Positions 1 through 7,933 of a stretch of 64,000 bases of DNA are shown one piece after another (position 1 is the first letter of the stretch; the number at the start of each line of letters is the position of its first letter). The notes beneath the pieces were generated by a model. The model was given only the letters and a program-made list of their open reading frames with translations, was not told where the DNA came from and ran no database searches. The stretch covers positions 1 to 64,000 of the forward strand of contig CACZVR010000001.1 in the NCBI GenBank assembly GCA_902784675.1. Reading direction: 5' to 3'. The stretch is from an uncultured Bacteroidales bacterium. Lineage in GTDB: Bacteria; Bacteroidota; Bacteroidia; Bacteroidales; Muribaculaceae. A program made the translations under genes and the position numbers.

Positions 1-1
1 G

Positions 2-430
2 GACTCGATGCGTTATGTCAGAGTGTTCTATGATGCGATGCTCATTTTCTATCGCAAACATTTCCCGCGCTTTAATGTCATCTTCTATCCGGTTGTCAAA
101 TTGGGAGTGCTGGTGCGTGCCGGCATGGCGATGGCTCGACGCATGGTCAAGCGACTCTTGCCTAATGACAGCAAGCCTGTCAGTTCGTCCTGGCCCTGGA
201 TTATCATCAGTGATGACCCCTCGCAAGTCGCCGAGCGGGCGGGCATTGACTTTTTCCGGGACACACTGCCGCCCCAGGGGAATTTCAATGTGCTCATCGA
301 CGACGGTTGCCACTCGTGTGCGCAGATTGTCGATTACATACGTCAGAACAGTGACCCTAAACGATTGGCGTTTCACATTTTTGCTGACCGTCATGGCATT
401 ATCATCTCACCAAAAATGTCACACTCATGA
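2..430 (+). CDS. Glycosyltransferase family 2, C-terminal fragment (runs off left edge)
   Basis: The reading frame is open from base 2 with no stop upstream, so the gene starts outside the window. The basic, aromatic stretch with YVRVFYDAM and IFYRKHFP followed by a hydrophobic helix is the usual tail of Bacteroidetes GT2 glycosyltransferases that act on surface glycans at the inner membrane. The last 70 or so residues form a small acidic-to-polar tail. The catalytic GT-A domain is not in the window, so no substrate can be named. Its stop overlaps the next start (ATGA), which suggests coexpression with the GNAT and acyltransferase genes. A GT2 assignment is inference from the tail only. Confidence 0.65.
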   Translation, partial: DSMRYVRVFYDAMLIFYRKHFPRFNVIFYPVVKLGVLVRAGMAMARRMVKRLLPNDSKPVSSSWPWIIISDDPSQVAERAGIDFFRDTLPPQGNFNVLIDDGCHSCAQIVDYIRQNSDPKRLAFHIFADRHGIIISPKMSHS

Positions 431-954
431 CCTCTTATTTGAACGATAACACAATAGCGTTGAGGGCTTTGGAGCCCACTGACTTGGATACGCTCTACCG
501 TTGGGAGAATGACACGACCCTGTGGGTGGCAAGTGACACGATTGCCCCTTACTCGCGTGAGGCGTTGTGGCATTACTTGAAAGAATATACCGGTGATATC
601 TATGCGCAACGGCAACTGCGGCTGATGATCACGCTGGCCGATGACGGAACGCCTGTCGGTACGGTGGACTTCTTGAATTTTGATCCACTGAATAACCGTG
701 CTGAACTTGGACTGTTCATTGAACGTGACAGCAGGGGTAAGGGATTAGGGCGACGAGCACTTAGCCTGCTCACTGCCTATGCCCGTGACCACATTGGATT
801 GCGTCAACTTTATGTTTTTATCGCTATTGACAATGAGGCCTGCCTGAACCTGTTTAAGGCTTTCGGCTATCAACAGGTGGGTATTTTGAAATCTTGGGTA
901 AAACGTGGTATGTCCTATCGTGATGCGGTCTTGATGCAAATGATTTTCAACTAA
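427..954 (+). CDS. GNAT family N-acetyltransferase
   Basis: A 175-residue single-domain protein of the RimL/SpeG-like GNAT type, which transfers acetyl from acetyl-CoA to an amine. The acetyl-CoA pyrophosphate loop is visible as RGKGLG near residue 100, after the beta-strand with RAELGLFIE, and the C-terminal part has the family's typical FGYQQVG segment. The start overlaps the stop of the upstream glycosyltransferase by four bases and its own stop overlaps the next start by one base, so the three genes are almost certainly one transcript. The acceptor substrate cannot be read from the sequence. Next to a glycosyltransferase and an O-acyltransferase, a sugar-amine acceptor is possible, but this is inference. 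Confidence 0.88.
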   Translation: MTSYLNDNTIALRALEPTDLDTLYRWENDTTLWVASDTIAPYSREALWHYLKEYTGDIYAQRQLRLMITLADDGTPVGTVDFLNFDPLNNRAELGLFIERDSRGKGLGRRALSLLTAYARDHIGLRQLYVFIAIDNEACLNLFKAFGYQQVGILKSWVKRGMSYRDAVLMQMIFN

Positions 955-1916
955 TGGCACGAGATTTAAGAATAGATTCGTTAAAAGGTTTCCTGATTAT
1001 CCTGGTGTTGCTGGGACATGTCATTATTGCGGTTGATAACGTGAATGTCATCAACCATGCAGTGATGGGCTTGATTTATGTATTCCACATGCCGCTATTT
1101 ATCTTGATCTCGGGCTACGTGACCAAGAATCCAGCAGAGCAGACTCCTCGCCAGATGTGGAGCAGGGTGGGCAACATTTTCATCACTCTAGTGATCTTTC
1201 ATTTGCTCTCAGTTCTAAGGAGATATTTCCAAGACGATACATACAACGCAACAATTTTCTCATTTCCTTATGGCGTCTTGTGGTATCTGATGTGCCTGAT
1301 TTATTGGCTCATCATGCTGTACTATACCCCAAAATGGTTGCTTAACAGGCCGGTTCTCAATCTGGCTATAGCCTTGTTGATTTCGATATTGTGCGGACTG
1401 TCGCATTTGTTCGACTTCTTTGCTATTCAACGAGGTCTCAACTTCTACTTCTTCTTCCTTTTGGGTTACTATTTCAAACAGGGCGTAGTCAACACAAAAT
1501 GGTGGAATTTCAATGTCTTGCACATCGCTGTCGCTGTGATAATGTTGCCCATTATCTTTTGGCTTTTCCCGCGATGCGGTAACATCATGAACGGTGCAGA
1601 CCATTATACCCTGGTTGATATACCGCAAAAGGTAATGATTCTTTCTTGCTCACTTGCCATGTGCTTACTGGTGTTTAACAAGATGCCTGAGGTCAAGATG
1701 TTGACACACATCGGCAAGGACAGCTTATTCTACTATCTTTATCACATTCACATTATCCGTTTGTGCCTTGGACCGCTCCTGCGTGAGTATTCCATGCCGC
1801 GCACGTTGCCATTCGTGATACTATACACGCTGGCGATACTGGGCATCGTCTATCTGATGAGCAAAATAAAGTTTTTCAGGTGGTTGCTGCAACCGATAAA
1901 ATTCAAGACATCTTAG
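954..1916 (+). CDS. Acyltransferase family 3 membrane protein
   Basis: A 320-residue polytopic membrane protein. The N-terminus (R-x-D-SLKGFLIILVLLGH) is the signature start of the acyltransferase 3 family (OafA, NodX, WecH type), where the histidine at the end of the first helix is needed for transfer of an acetyl or other acyl group onto a sugar. About ten hydrophobic segments follow, and YLYHIHII near residue 268 is the conserved late helix. It is translationally coupled to the GNAT gene. Its 3' end overlaps the convergent gene on the minus strand by four bases. It probably O-acylates a surface polysaccharide; the substrate is unknown. Confidence 0.88.
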   Translation: MARDLRIDSLKGFLIILVLLGHVIIAVDNVNVINHAVMGLIYVFHMPLFILISGYVTKNPAEQTPRQMWSRVGNIFITLVIFHLLSVLRRYFQDDTYNATIFSFPYGVLWYLMCLIYWLIMLYYTPKWLLNRPVLNLAIALLISILCGLSHLFDFFAIQRGLNFYFFFLLGYYFKQGVVNTKWWNFNVLHIAVAVIMLPIIFWLFPRCGNIMNGADHYTLVDIPQKVMILSCSLAMCLLVFNKMPEVKMLTHIGKDSLFYYLYHIHIIRLCLGPLLREYSMPRTLPFVILYTLAILGIVYLMSKIKFFRWLLQPIKFKTS

Positions 1917-2398
1917 CGCAAGTGAGCTAATGTCTTCTCGTCAGGATCAATGGCGATGATTTTGCCGTCGGTGTCAAGCAGGAAACTGTGATAGCCATCG
2001 TCAAGGCGCCAACTCTTGGTGATGTTGGATTGGGCATCGGCAGTAGAGTTGTACTGTGCCGAACGGTTTAGGCTGTCGATTGCGACAATGCTGTTGAACA
2101 CTGCTTTACTGCGGTCCATGTTGACCGACACATGAGTGTAGTGGACGCCATCGGCGCGTGACAGCCGGTCGTAGTGCTGGTTTGCCAAACGTGACGGGGC
2201 GTCATCCGACGACCAGAATGTCAGCAGCACGTTCTCGCCTCGATGCTGTTGAAGGGGAGCGAGACCATTATTGCTATTGCCCAATACCAATGAGGGCGCT
2301 TTATATCCTATCCGGCTGTCGGCCGGTGAAGAATAGTAGGCCGAACTGAACAGGATGAGCAACCCCAGGATGGCAATTGTCAATATGGCTTTATTCAT
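1913..2398 (-). CDS. Secreted or membrane-anchored thioredoxin-fold protein lacking redox cysteines
   Basis: 161 residues with an N-terminal hydrophobic segment (about residues 5-20) and then a thioredoxin-like domain of the TlpA/AhpC-TSA sort: G-x-KAPSL, a beta strand NVLLTFW, and a late SFLLDTDGKIIAID strand that matches the usual cis-Pro/FLID-x-DG-I region. Where a redox protein has W-C-x-x-C, this one has FWSSDDAP, so both cysteines are missing and no other cysteine is present in the domain. Disulfide chemistry is therefore not expected. It probably sits in the periplasm. A binding or structural role is possible; no function is proposed. Confidence 0.7.
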   Translation of the reverse strand: MNKAILTIAILGLLILFSSAYYSSPADSRIGYKAPSLVLGNSNNGLAPLQQHRGENVLLTFWSSDDAPSRLANQHYDRLSRADGVHYTHVSVNMDRSKAVFNSIVAIDSLNRSAQYNSTADAQSNITKSWRLDDGYHSFLLDTDGKIIAIDPDEKTLAHLR

Positions 2399-2487
2399 TG
2401 ATCGATGATTCTAATTCAACTTCATGCGGGAGCTTTTAGCTCTGCATCCTATCAACAACAGTGGTTCTCTTGATGAAAAACCGGGGG

Positions 2488-2516
2488 CAAAATTAATCAA
2501 AAAAAGTTATTAACAA
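2488..2516 (-). promoter_or_regulatory. Promoter of the thioredoxin-fold gene
   Basis: On the minus strand a -7 element TAatTTTG lies at 2488-2495 and a TTG at 2514-2516 is in the -33 position (18 bases apart). It is about 90 bases before the start at 2398. Confidence 0.45.
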
Positions 2517-2631
2517 CCCATGAATCGCATTTTTTTGTCATTTTTGACTATTTTGCAGGTAAGAAGAGGCCGTTTCTTTATTGATTGGAAAGAAAAATTT
2601 CATTTATGCTTACTATGACGTTTTTTTTCGC

Positions 2632-2639
2632 TAATTTTG
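2632..2639 (+). promoter_or_regulatory. Promoter -7 element of the small lipoprotein gene
   Basis: TAatTTTG matches the Bacteroidetes -7 consensus and sits 26 bases before the ATG at 2666. No clear -33 TTTG was found at the right distance. Confidence 0.5.
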
Positions 2640-2665
2640 CACGCTACCATACATTTAACTAAAAA

Positions 2666-3145
2666 ATGAAAAAATTATCTCGATTCTTGTCTTTAGCAGT
2701 ATGCATGCTATGTGCTTTGTCGTTGTGCCACTCTTGTGGGTTTGGAATCCCTGAAGATCCTGAATTTCCCTCCTTTGTTTCTTACACCATCTCGGGTGAT
2801 GTGCTGACGGTGACATCAGGTCCGGAACAATTATTGGACGACGTCAAAGCATGGCTTAAAGACAATGCTATTTACCTTGAAGTGAAGGCAAATTATTCAA
2901 CTGGTGAAGCGTCAGAGTTTGCTAATCTTGATGCAGATGCGATCAAGAAGTATGAGGAACAATATATTCCCAAGTTCAATGCTTACCTTGCTGATTTGCG
3001 CACTAAGTTAGCCAGTGGGGCTTATGGCGATGTGGATGTTGTGAAAATCACATTCTGCACCTATGCCAGGAGGGAACAAGGCAAGGAAAACACGCTTGCC
3101 TATAATCAGCATGAGTTCTCTTACCCCGCTGCTGGTGAGCAATAA
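2666..3145 (+). CDS. Small putative lipoprotein, family not recognised
   Basis: 159 residues. The first 23 residues are a lipoprotein signal peptide (basic start, hydrophobic core, then LCHSC with Cys24 as the probable lipidated residue). The mature part has no recognised domain. It holds a beta-rich segment (SYTISGDVLTVTSG) followed by a charged helical region and a C-terminal strand. It has its own promoter and is separated by only 14 bases from the DUF695 gene, so the two may be cotranscribed. Lipidation and export are inferred from the signal peptide; the function is unknown. Confidence 0.7.
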   Translation: MKKLSRFLSLAVCMLCALSLCHSCGFGIPEDPEFPSFVSYTISGDVLTVTSGPEQLLDDVKAWLKDNAIYLEVKANYSTGEASEFANLDADAIKKYEEQYIPKFNAYLADLRTKLASGAYGDVDVVKITFCTYARREQGKENTLAYNQHEFSYPAAGEQ

Positions 3146-3159
3146 TTGCTCTTGACGAT

Positions 3160-3609
3160 ATGGCAAAACTCAGAATCAGTGACGACTGGTGGACCGCTCC
3201 CGCCCAAGGCGAGAACGGCAATCTCATCCTTGTGACGGGACGCCGGGCGATGGACAACGTCATCGCCACAGGCCTCTATCGCTATCGCGTTGAGGTTACT
3301 TGGCCCTATGAGGGTGATGAGAAGGGTTTGCCGGTTTATGCCGACAGCAAATTGATGGAAGGTGTCACCGACGCCTTCAATGAGTGTTTCGACAGTGACC
3401 CGGTGGCCGTAATGACCGGCATTTACACCGGTGACGGACAGCGTAACTGGGTTTTCTACACTCGCAGCCTGCACATCTTCCAGCGCAAGTTCAATGAGTC
3501 ACTTGCTCCTTTCCCTGCATTGCCGCTCCAGTTCGAGGCCGAGGAAGATCCCGACTGGCAAGAATACCGCGAGATGTGCCAGTGCGAAATCAGCGACAGC
3601 GACGATTAA
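3160..3609 (+). CDS. DUF695-like cytoplasmic protein
   Basis: 149 residues, no signal peptide or membrane segment. The pattern of an early DDWW, a central R-x-EVTWPY strand, then TGIYTGDGQRNWVFYTR and an acidic C-terminus resembles DUF695 proteins, which are small soluble proteins of unknown function. The last 25 residues are strongly acidic (EAEEDPDW to DSDD). It follows the lipoprotein gene closely and is closed by a strong hairpin terminator shared with the convergent fabG. The family call is from memory of the pattern and would need a profile search. Confidence 0.65.
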   Translation: MAKLRISDDWWTAPAQGENGNLILVTGRRAMDNVIATGLYRYRVEVTWPYEGDEKGLPVYADSKLMEGVTDAFNECFDSDPVAVMTGIYTGDGQRNWVFYTRSLHIFQRKFNESLAPFPALPLQFEAEEDPDWQEYREMCQCEISDSDD

Positions 3610-3631
3610 AAAGAGAACCAAGGATAAACAA

Positions 3632-3670
3632 ACGGGGACGCAAGCCATTTTGTGCTGCGTCCCCGTTTTG
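3632..3670. terminator. Bidirectional terminator between DUF695 gene and fabG
   Basis: An 11-base perfect inverted repeat (ACGGGGACGCA at 3632-3642 with TGCGTCCCCGT at 3656-3666) is followed by TTTTG on the plus strand and by a T-rich stretch on the minus strand. It lies between convergent genes. Confidence 0.85.
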
Positions 3671-3691
3671 TTGTAGTTGCTATGATGAAAA

Positions 3692-4438
3692 TCACATGTT
3701 CATGCCGCCATCCACTTGGATGACCTGACCGCTGACATAGCTTGACATGTCGCTGGCCAGGAAGGTAGCCACGTTGGCGATGTCATCGACAGTGCCGCCG
3801 CGGCGCAGCGGGATGCGCTGGCACCATTCTTTGCGCACCTCTTCGGGCAGCGCCTTGGTCATGTCGGTGTCGATGAAGCCCGGAGCGATGGCGTTGGCAC
3901 GGATGCCGCGGCTGCCCATCTCCTGGGCGATGCTCTTGGCCAGAGCGATAAGGCCGGCCTTGCTGGCTGCGTAGTTGGCCTGTCCGGCATTGCCGTGAAC
4001 TCCCACTACCGATGCCATGTTGATGATCGAGCCGCTGCGCTGGCGCATCATGATAGGCACCAGAGCATGGATGAAGTTGAATGCGCTCTTCAGGTTAACA
4101 GCAATCACAGCATCCCATTGCTGCTCGGTCATGCGCAGCATGATACCGTCCTTAGTGATGCCGGCATTGTTGACCAGGATGTCGATGTGTCCAAAGTCCT
4201 CGTGAATCTGCTTCACCACGGCCTCGGTCTCCTCAAAGTTGGCTGCGTTGCTCGCATAGCCCTTTACCTTCACACCATGAGCGGCGATTTCTTGTTCGGT
4301 CTGCTTGCCGTTCTCGTCAATGACGAGGTCGGTGAACGCGATATCAGCGCCCTCGGCAGCAAACTTCAGGGCGATGGCCTTGCCGATGCCCCTGGCGGCG
4401 CCAGTGATGAGCGCCACTTTTCCTTCTAACATTTTCAT
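3692..4438 (-). CDS. fabG: 3-oxoacyl-[acyl-carrier-protein] reductase
   Basis: 248 residues, the normal FabG length. It reduces 3-oxoacyl-ACP to 3-hydroxyacyl-ACP with NADPH in fatty-acid synthesis. The Rossmann motif TGAARGIG is at about residues 12-19, NNAG near 90, and the catalytic Ser143, Tyr156 and Lys160 (YAASK) are present; the C-terminus VSGQVIQVDGGMNM is typical of FabG rather than of other short-chain dehydrogenases. It lies 79 bases downstream of glyA on the same strand, separated by a hairpin, so it may be only partly coexpressed with it. Confidence 0.95.
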   Translation of the reverse strand: MKMLEGKVALITGAARGIGKAIALKFAAEGADIAFTDLVIDENGKQTEQEIAAHGVKVKGYASNAANFEETEAVVKQIHEDFGHIDILVNNAGITKDGIMLRMTEQQWDAVIAVNLKSAFNFIHALVPIMMRQRSGSIINMASVVGVHGNAGQANYAASKAGLIALAKSIAQEMGSRGIRANAIAPGFIDTDMTKALPEEVRKEWCQRIPLRRGGTVDDIANVATFLASDMSSYVSGQVIQVDGGMNM

Positions 4439-4455
4439 TTATCTATTCATTAAGA

Positions 4456-4491
4456 AGGGACCTAAAGGTCGTAAAGGTCTTTAAGGTCCCT
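4456..4491 (-). terminator. Hairpin between glyA and fabG, possible terminator or attenuator
   Basis: AGGGACCT at 4456-4463 pairs with AGGTCCCT at 4484-4491, extended inwards by AAAG/CTTT. The loop region repeats AAAGGTC. There is no strong T-run after it on the minus strand, so termination may be incomplete. Confidence 0.5.
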
Positions 4492-4517
4492 ATTGGTTAT
4501 GGTTGATTACTGACTGA

Positions 4518-5751
4518 TTACCATGCGAACATGGGATAGTCTTTCATCATGTCGTTGACCTTACCACGAACGGCGGCGATAACAGCCTCGTCCTCGGGTG
4601 CGCGGAGCACGGTGTCGATGAGCTCGACAATGTCGCCCATCTTGTCTTCCTTGAGGCCACGGGTGGTGATGGCGGGAGTGCCCAGACGCAGACCGCTGGT
4701 CTGGAAGGCGCTGCGGTCGTCGAAGGGAACCATGTTCTTGTTGACGGTGATGTCGGCAGCAACGAGGGCAGCCTCAGCCACCTTACCAGTCAACTCGGGA
4801 TACTTGGTGCGCAGGTCAACCAGCATGCAGTGGTTGTCGGTACCGCCCGAGCAGATCTTGTAACCCTTGTCGATGAGGGCCTGTGCCGGGTTGGAGAATT
4901 TCACCAAATGCGACAGCCTTAGCGGCAATAACGTGCTCGAGGGGACCGCCCTGAACACCGGGGAATACAGCGCTGTCAAGCAATGACGACATCTTGCGGA
5001 TGACGCCCTTCTTGGTGGTCTTGCCCCAGGGGTTGTCGAAGTCTTTACCCAGCAGGATGATACCGCCACGGGGACCACGCAGGGTCTTGTGGGTAGTGCT
5101 GGTCACGATGTGAGCATACTTCAAGGGGTTATTCAACAGACCTGCAGCGATCAAGCCGGCGGGGTGTGCCATGTCAATCATGAGCAGTGCGCCCACGCTG
5201 TCGGCAATCTTGCGCATGCGCTCGTAGTCCCACTCGCGGCTGTAGGCGCTGGCACCACCGACGATCAGTTTGGGACGCTCGCGCTGTGCCACCTCTTCCA
5301 TCTGGTCATAGTCCACCAGGTTGGTGTCGGGGGTGACGTTATATTCACAAGCCTGGAACATCAGACCCGAGAAGTTGACGGGGCTACCGTGTGAGAGGTG
5401 GCCACCGTGTGCCAGGTTCAGACCCATGAACTTGTCACCAGGCTTGAGGCAAGCCATGAAGACGGCCATGTTGGCCTGTGCACCCGAGTGGGGCTGCACG
5501 TTAACGTACTCGGCATCAAAGATCTGTTTCAGACGCTCGATAGCGACGTTCTCGCTCTCGTCAACGCACTGGCAACCGCCATAGTAGCGGTGGCCGGGAT
5601 AACCCTCGGCATACTTGTTGGTGAGGCAGCTGCCCATGGCCTGCATGACCTGGTCGCTCACGAAGTTCTCACTGGCGATGAGCTCAATGCCGTGTTGCTG
5701 ACGCTGATGTTCACGCTCGATGATGTCAAAAATCACTTTGTCTCGTTCCAT
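4518..5751 (-). pseudogene. glyA: Serine hydroxymethyltransferase, disrupted by an out-of-frame deletion
   Basis: GlyA makes glycine and 5,10-methylene-THF from serine. The first 288 codons (5751 to 4888) are a normal Gly[17 protein letters not shown], the PLP lysine K222 in [12 protein letters not shown], and [18 protein letters not shown]. The frame then runs into unrelated residues and stops at 4816. The rest of GlyA ([19 protein letters not shown] to the C-terminal YPMFAW) continues in another frame down to 4518. Between the two parts about 16 residues that the family has here are missing, with one spare base left, so the lesion fits a deletion of about 47 bases. The whole is 1234 bases where about 1281 are expected. 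As glyA is normally needed for growth, an assembly error is a serious alternative. Confidence 0.9.
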
Positions 5752-5798
5752 TTTGAGTTTTAAGTTGTTAAAAGATTAAGTAGTTAATTATAAATTAG

Positions 5799-6374
5799 TT
5801 AGTCCTTTTTCGGTTTCTTGCGTACCGACCATCCGAAGTGCCCCAATTCCTCGCCCAGCGCGTAGTAGTGGCCGTGGCAGTAGGTGATGAGGTCGGCGGC
5901 CTTCAAATCCAGCGCACCGGTTTCGGGGTCGATGAAACGGTCGTCGGCGATGACGTTCATGACCTCGCCGATGAACATGTCGTGCGTGCCCAGGCGCATG
6001 ATGTCCCGCACACGACACTCAATGCTCACGGGTGCCTCTTGGATGTAGGGGGCGGTCACGGTCTCGCCCTTGACTGGCGTGAGATGCATCTCATGCCACT
6101 TGTTGAAGTCTCGTCCCGAACGCACACCACACCAGTCGGTGGCACGTGCCATCGAACGGTTGGTCAAGTTGAGCGTAAACGCCATGTTGCGCTCCACGAT
6201 ACCGTGGCTGTGGCGCTCGGGCCTGATGGACACATAGCACAAAGCAGGATCGCTGCAGATGGTGCCAGTCCATGCCGCCGTGAAGACGTTATACTCTTCG
6301 GGCGACGCCCCGCAACTGACCAGCAGCGCGGGCAGCGGGTATATCATGGTTCCAGGTCTCCAGTTCTGTTTCAT
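5799..6374 (-). CDS. Flavin reductase-like, FMN-binding split-barrel protein
   Basis: 191 residues with the flavin reductase-like split-barrel fold: an early YPLPALLVSCG strand, NVFTAAWTGTICSDPALCYVSIRPERHSH (the loop that normally holds FMN phosphate), FTLNLT, and a late IGEVMNVIAD strand. Members bind FMN and either reduce it with NAD(P)H or act as small oxidoreductases of unknown substrate. The C-terminus has HGHYYALGEELGHFGWSVRKK, common in the Bacteroidetes group. It is 47 bases upstream of glyA on the same strand and has its own promoter, so it may lead the glyA transcript. The exact reaction cannot be told. Confidence 0.85.
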   Translation of the reverse strand: MKQNWRPGTMIYPLPALLVSCGASPEEYNVFTAAWTGTICSDPALCYVSIRPERHSHGIVERNMAFTLNLTNRSMARATDWCGVRSGRDFNKWHEMHLTPVKGETVTAPYIQEAPVSIECRVRDIMRLGTHDMFIGEVMNVIADDRFIDPETGALDLKAADLITYCHGHYYALGEELGHFGWSVRKKPKKD

Positions 6375-6396
6375 GCTATAGTCTCAATTCAAGCTG

Positions 6397-6404
6397 CAAA
6401 AGTA
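6397..6404 (-). promoter_or_regulatory. Promoter -7 element of the flavin reductase-like gene
   Basis: TActTTTG on the minus strand, 22 bases before the start at 6374. No clear -33 element was found. Confidence 0.5.
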
Positions 6405-6487
6405 GGCATTTTTTCCTTAATAGATGTGTTTTAAAGGAAATATTTTCAGCTGTTAAGGGGTTGTTAATAACTTTCTTTTGTGTTGAC

Positions 6488-6517
6488 TTGCCGTGACATG
6501 TATTATGTCTATCTTTG
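6488..6517 (+). promoter_or_regulatory. Promoter of the deoxynucleoside kinase pair
   Basis: TTG at 6488-6490 and TAtcTTTG at 6510-6517, 19 bases apart, match the Bacteroidetes -33/-7 pattern. The first kinase starts at 6553. Confidence 0.6.
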
Positions 6518-6552
6518 TAGATTGTAAAACAACCCAATATTAACGTCTAACC

Positions 6553-7179
6553 GTGCACATCGTTATAGCAGGAAATATCGGTAGTGGTAAATCTACTCTG
6601 GCCCAGATGCTAGCCAAGCATTATGGGTGGGAGCCATTCATGGAGCCTGTGGTGGATAACCCTTACTTGAGCGACTATTACAAGGACATCAAACGCTGGT
6701 CATTTGCTTTGGAGGTGTTCTTCCTGAAGCAGCGCTTCAAGGACATTATGGGTATTAATGCCAGCGACAAGACAATCATTCAGGATCGTAGCATTTTTGA
6801 GGGCGTGTATATCTTCACTGCCAACAACCATGACATGGGCAACATGGATGACCGCGATTTTGAGACTTACATGGAACTGTTCGAGCAGATGATGACCATT
6901 GTGCGTCTGCCCGACTTGATGATATATCTGCGTTCGAGCGTGCCCCATCTGGTGGACAACATCCGCAAGCGTGGGCGCGACTACGAACAAACGATGCCGT
7001 TAAAGTACTTGACGAACTTGAACGAGCGTTATGAGGACTTCGTCATGAACACTTACAAGGGCCGAAAACTCGTCATCAACGTCGATGATTTGGACTACAA
7101 GGAGCGCCCCGAGGACTTCGCCTCGATTGTCGACAAGATCGACGCCACCATGTTCGGCATCTTCGGCCCGTTGGATTAA
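6553..7179 (+). CDS. Deoxynucleoside kinase, first of a tandem pair
   Basis: 208 residues. It phosphorylates deoxynucleosides (probably dA, dG or dC) for salvage into dNTPs. The start is GTG, chosen because the Walker A motif GNIGSGKS must lie at residues 7-14. Other family features are the EPVVDNPYL substrate loop, the QDRSIFEG motif (DRS, the ERS/DRS switch of dNK enzymes) near residue 77, and the arginine-rich lid RKRGRDYE. It is followed after 32 bases by a paralog of the same length. In Lactobacillus such pairs form dAK/dGK heterodimers; whether that holds here is inference. Confidence 0.9.
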   Translation: MHIVIAGNIGSGKSTLAQMLAKHYGWEPFMEPVVDNPYLSDYYKDIKRWSFALEVFFLKQRFKDIMGINASDKTIIQDRSIFEGVYIFTANNHDMGNMDDRDFETYMELFEQMMTIVRLPDLMIYLRSSVPHLVDNIRKRGRDYEQTMPLKYLTNLNERYEDFVMNTYKGRKLVINVDDLDYKERPEDFASIVDKIDATMFGIFGPLD

Positions 7180-7211
7180 CGACTAAGGACTAACAACTTA
7201 AAACTAAAGAT

Positions 7212-7844
7212 ATGCATATCGCAGTAGCAGGAAACATTGGCAGCGGCAAAACCACTTTGACCAAGCTGCTCGCTAAGCACTACGGGTGGAGCCCGCGCTT
7301 CGAGCCTGTGGACAACAATCCCTATCTGGAGGACTTCTATGCCGACATGTCGCGCTGGTCGTTCAATCTTCAGGTTTACTTCTTGAACAAGCGTTTCAAA
7401 GAGGTGGTCGAGATTTCGCAGAGTGAAGAGAACATCATTCAAGACCGCACCATCTATGAGGACGCGTGCATCTTCGCGCCAAATCTGCATGGCCAGGGTC
7501 TCATGAGCGACCGTGACTTCAACAACTACAAGGATCTGTTCGAGTTGATGATGTCGCTGGTGAAGATGCCCGACCTGATGATTTACATCCGCTCGACCAT
7601 TCCCAACCTGGTGCAGCAGATTCAGAAACGCGGCCGCGAGTATGAGCAGACCATGCGTCTGGACTATCTCGAGGGATTGAACAAGCGCTACGAGGACTGG
7701 ATTGCCGACTACAAGGGCAATCTGGTCATCATCAATGGTGACGAAGTGAAGTTCGGCGACAGTCCTGAAGCCTTCCAGCAGGTGTGCGACAAGATTGACG
7801 CCAATCTGTTCGGCATTTTCTCGCCGTTCAACCAGCAGCGCTGA
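7212..7844 (+). CDS. Deoxynucleoside kinase, second of a tandem pair
   Basis: 210 residues with the same architecture as the upstream gene: Walker A GNIGSGKT at residues 7-14, EPVDNNPYLEDFYADMSRWSF, QDRTIYEDACIF (DRT in place of DRS) and the lid QKRGREYEQTM. The pair is clearly homologous but well diverged along its whole length, so the duplication is old and the two probably differ in nucleoside preference. The single-residue shortening of the substrate loop (EPVDNN against EPVVDN) is one visible difference near the base pocket. The gene is closed by a very long hairpin. Confidence 0.9.
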   Translation: MHIAVAGNIGSGKTTLTKLLAKHYGWSPRFEPVDNNPYLEDFYADMSRWSFNLQVYFLNKRFKEVVEISQSEENIIQDRTIYEDACIFAPNLHGQGLMSDRDFNNYKDLFELMMSLVKMPDLMIYIRSTIPNLVQQIQKRGREYEQTMRLDYLEGLNKRYEDWIADYKGNLVIINGDEVKFGDSPEAFQQVCDKIDANLFGIFSPFNQQR

Positions 7845-7850
7845 TCACCT

Positions 7851-7917
7851 AAAAACTACGAATTACGCGAATCGCACGAAAGAAAAATTCGTTTGATTCG
7901 CGTAATTTGTAGTTTTT
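7851..7917. terminator. Long bidirectional hairpin terminator
   Basis: A 23-base stem (7851-7873 with 7895-7917, one G-T wobble) encloses a second short stem ACGAA/TTCGT. The arms begin with five A and end with five T, so it can end transcription of both the kinases and the convergent folD. The length is unusual for a simple terminator. Confidence 0.85.
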
Positions 7918-7933
7918 AGACTAGCGCTGTCGA

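Noticed and set aside
6553..7844. Tandem kinases as an assembly duplication
   Set aside because: The two genes are diverged over their whole length, so they are genuine paralogs.
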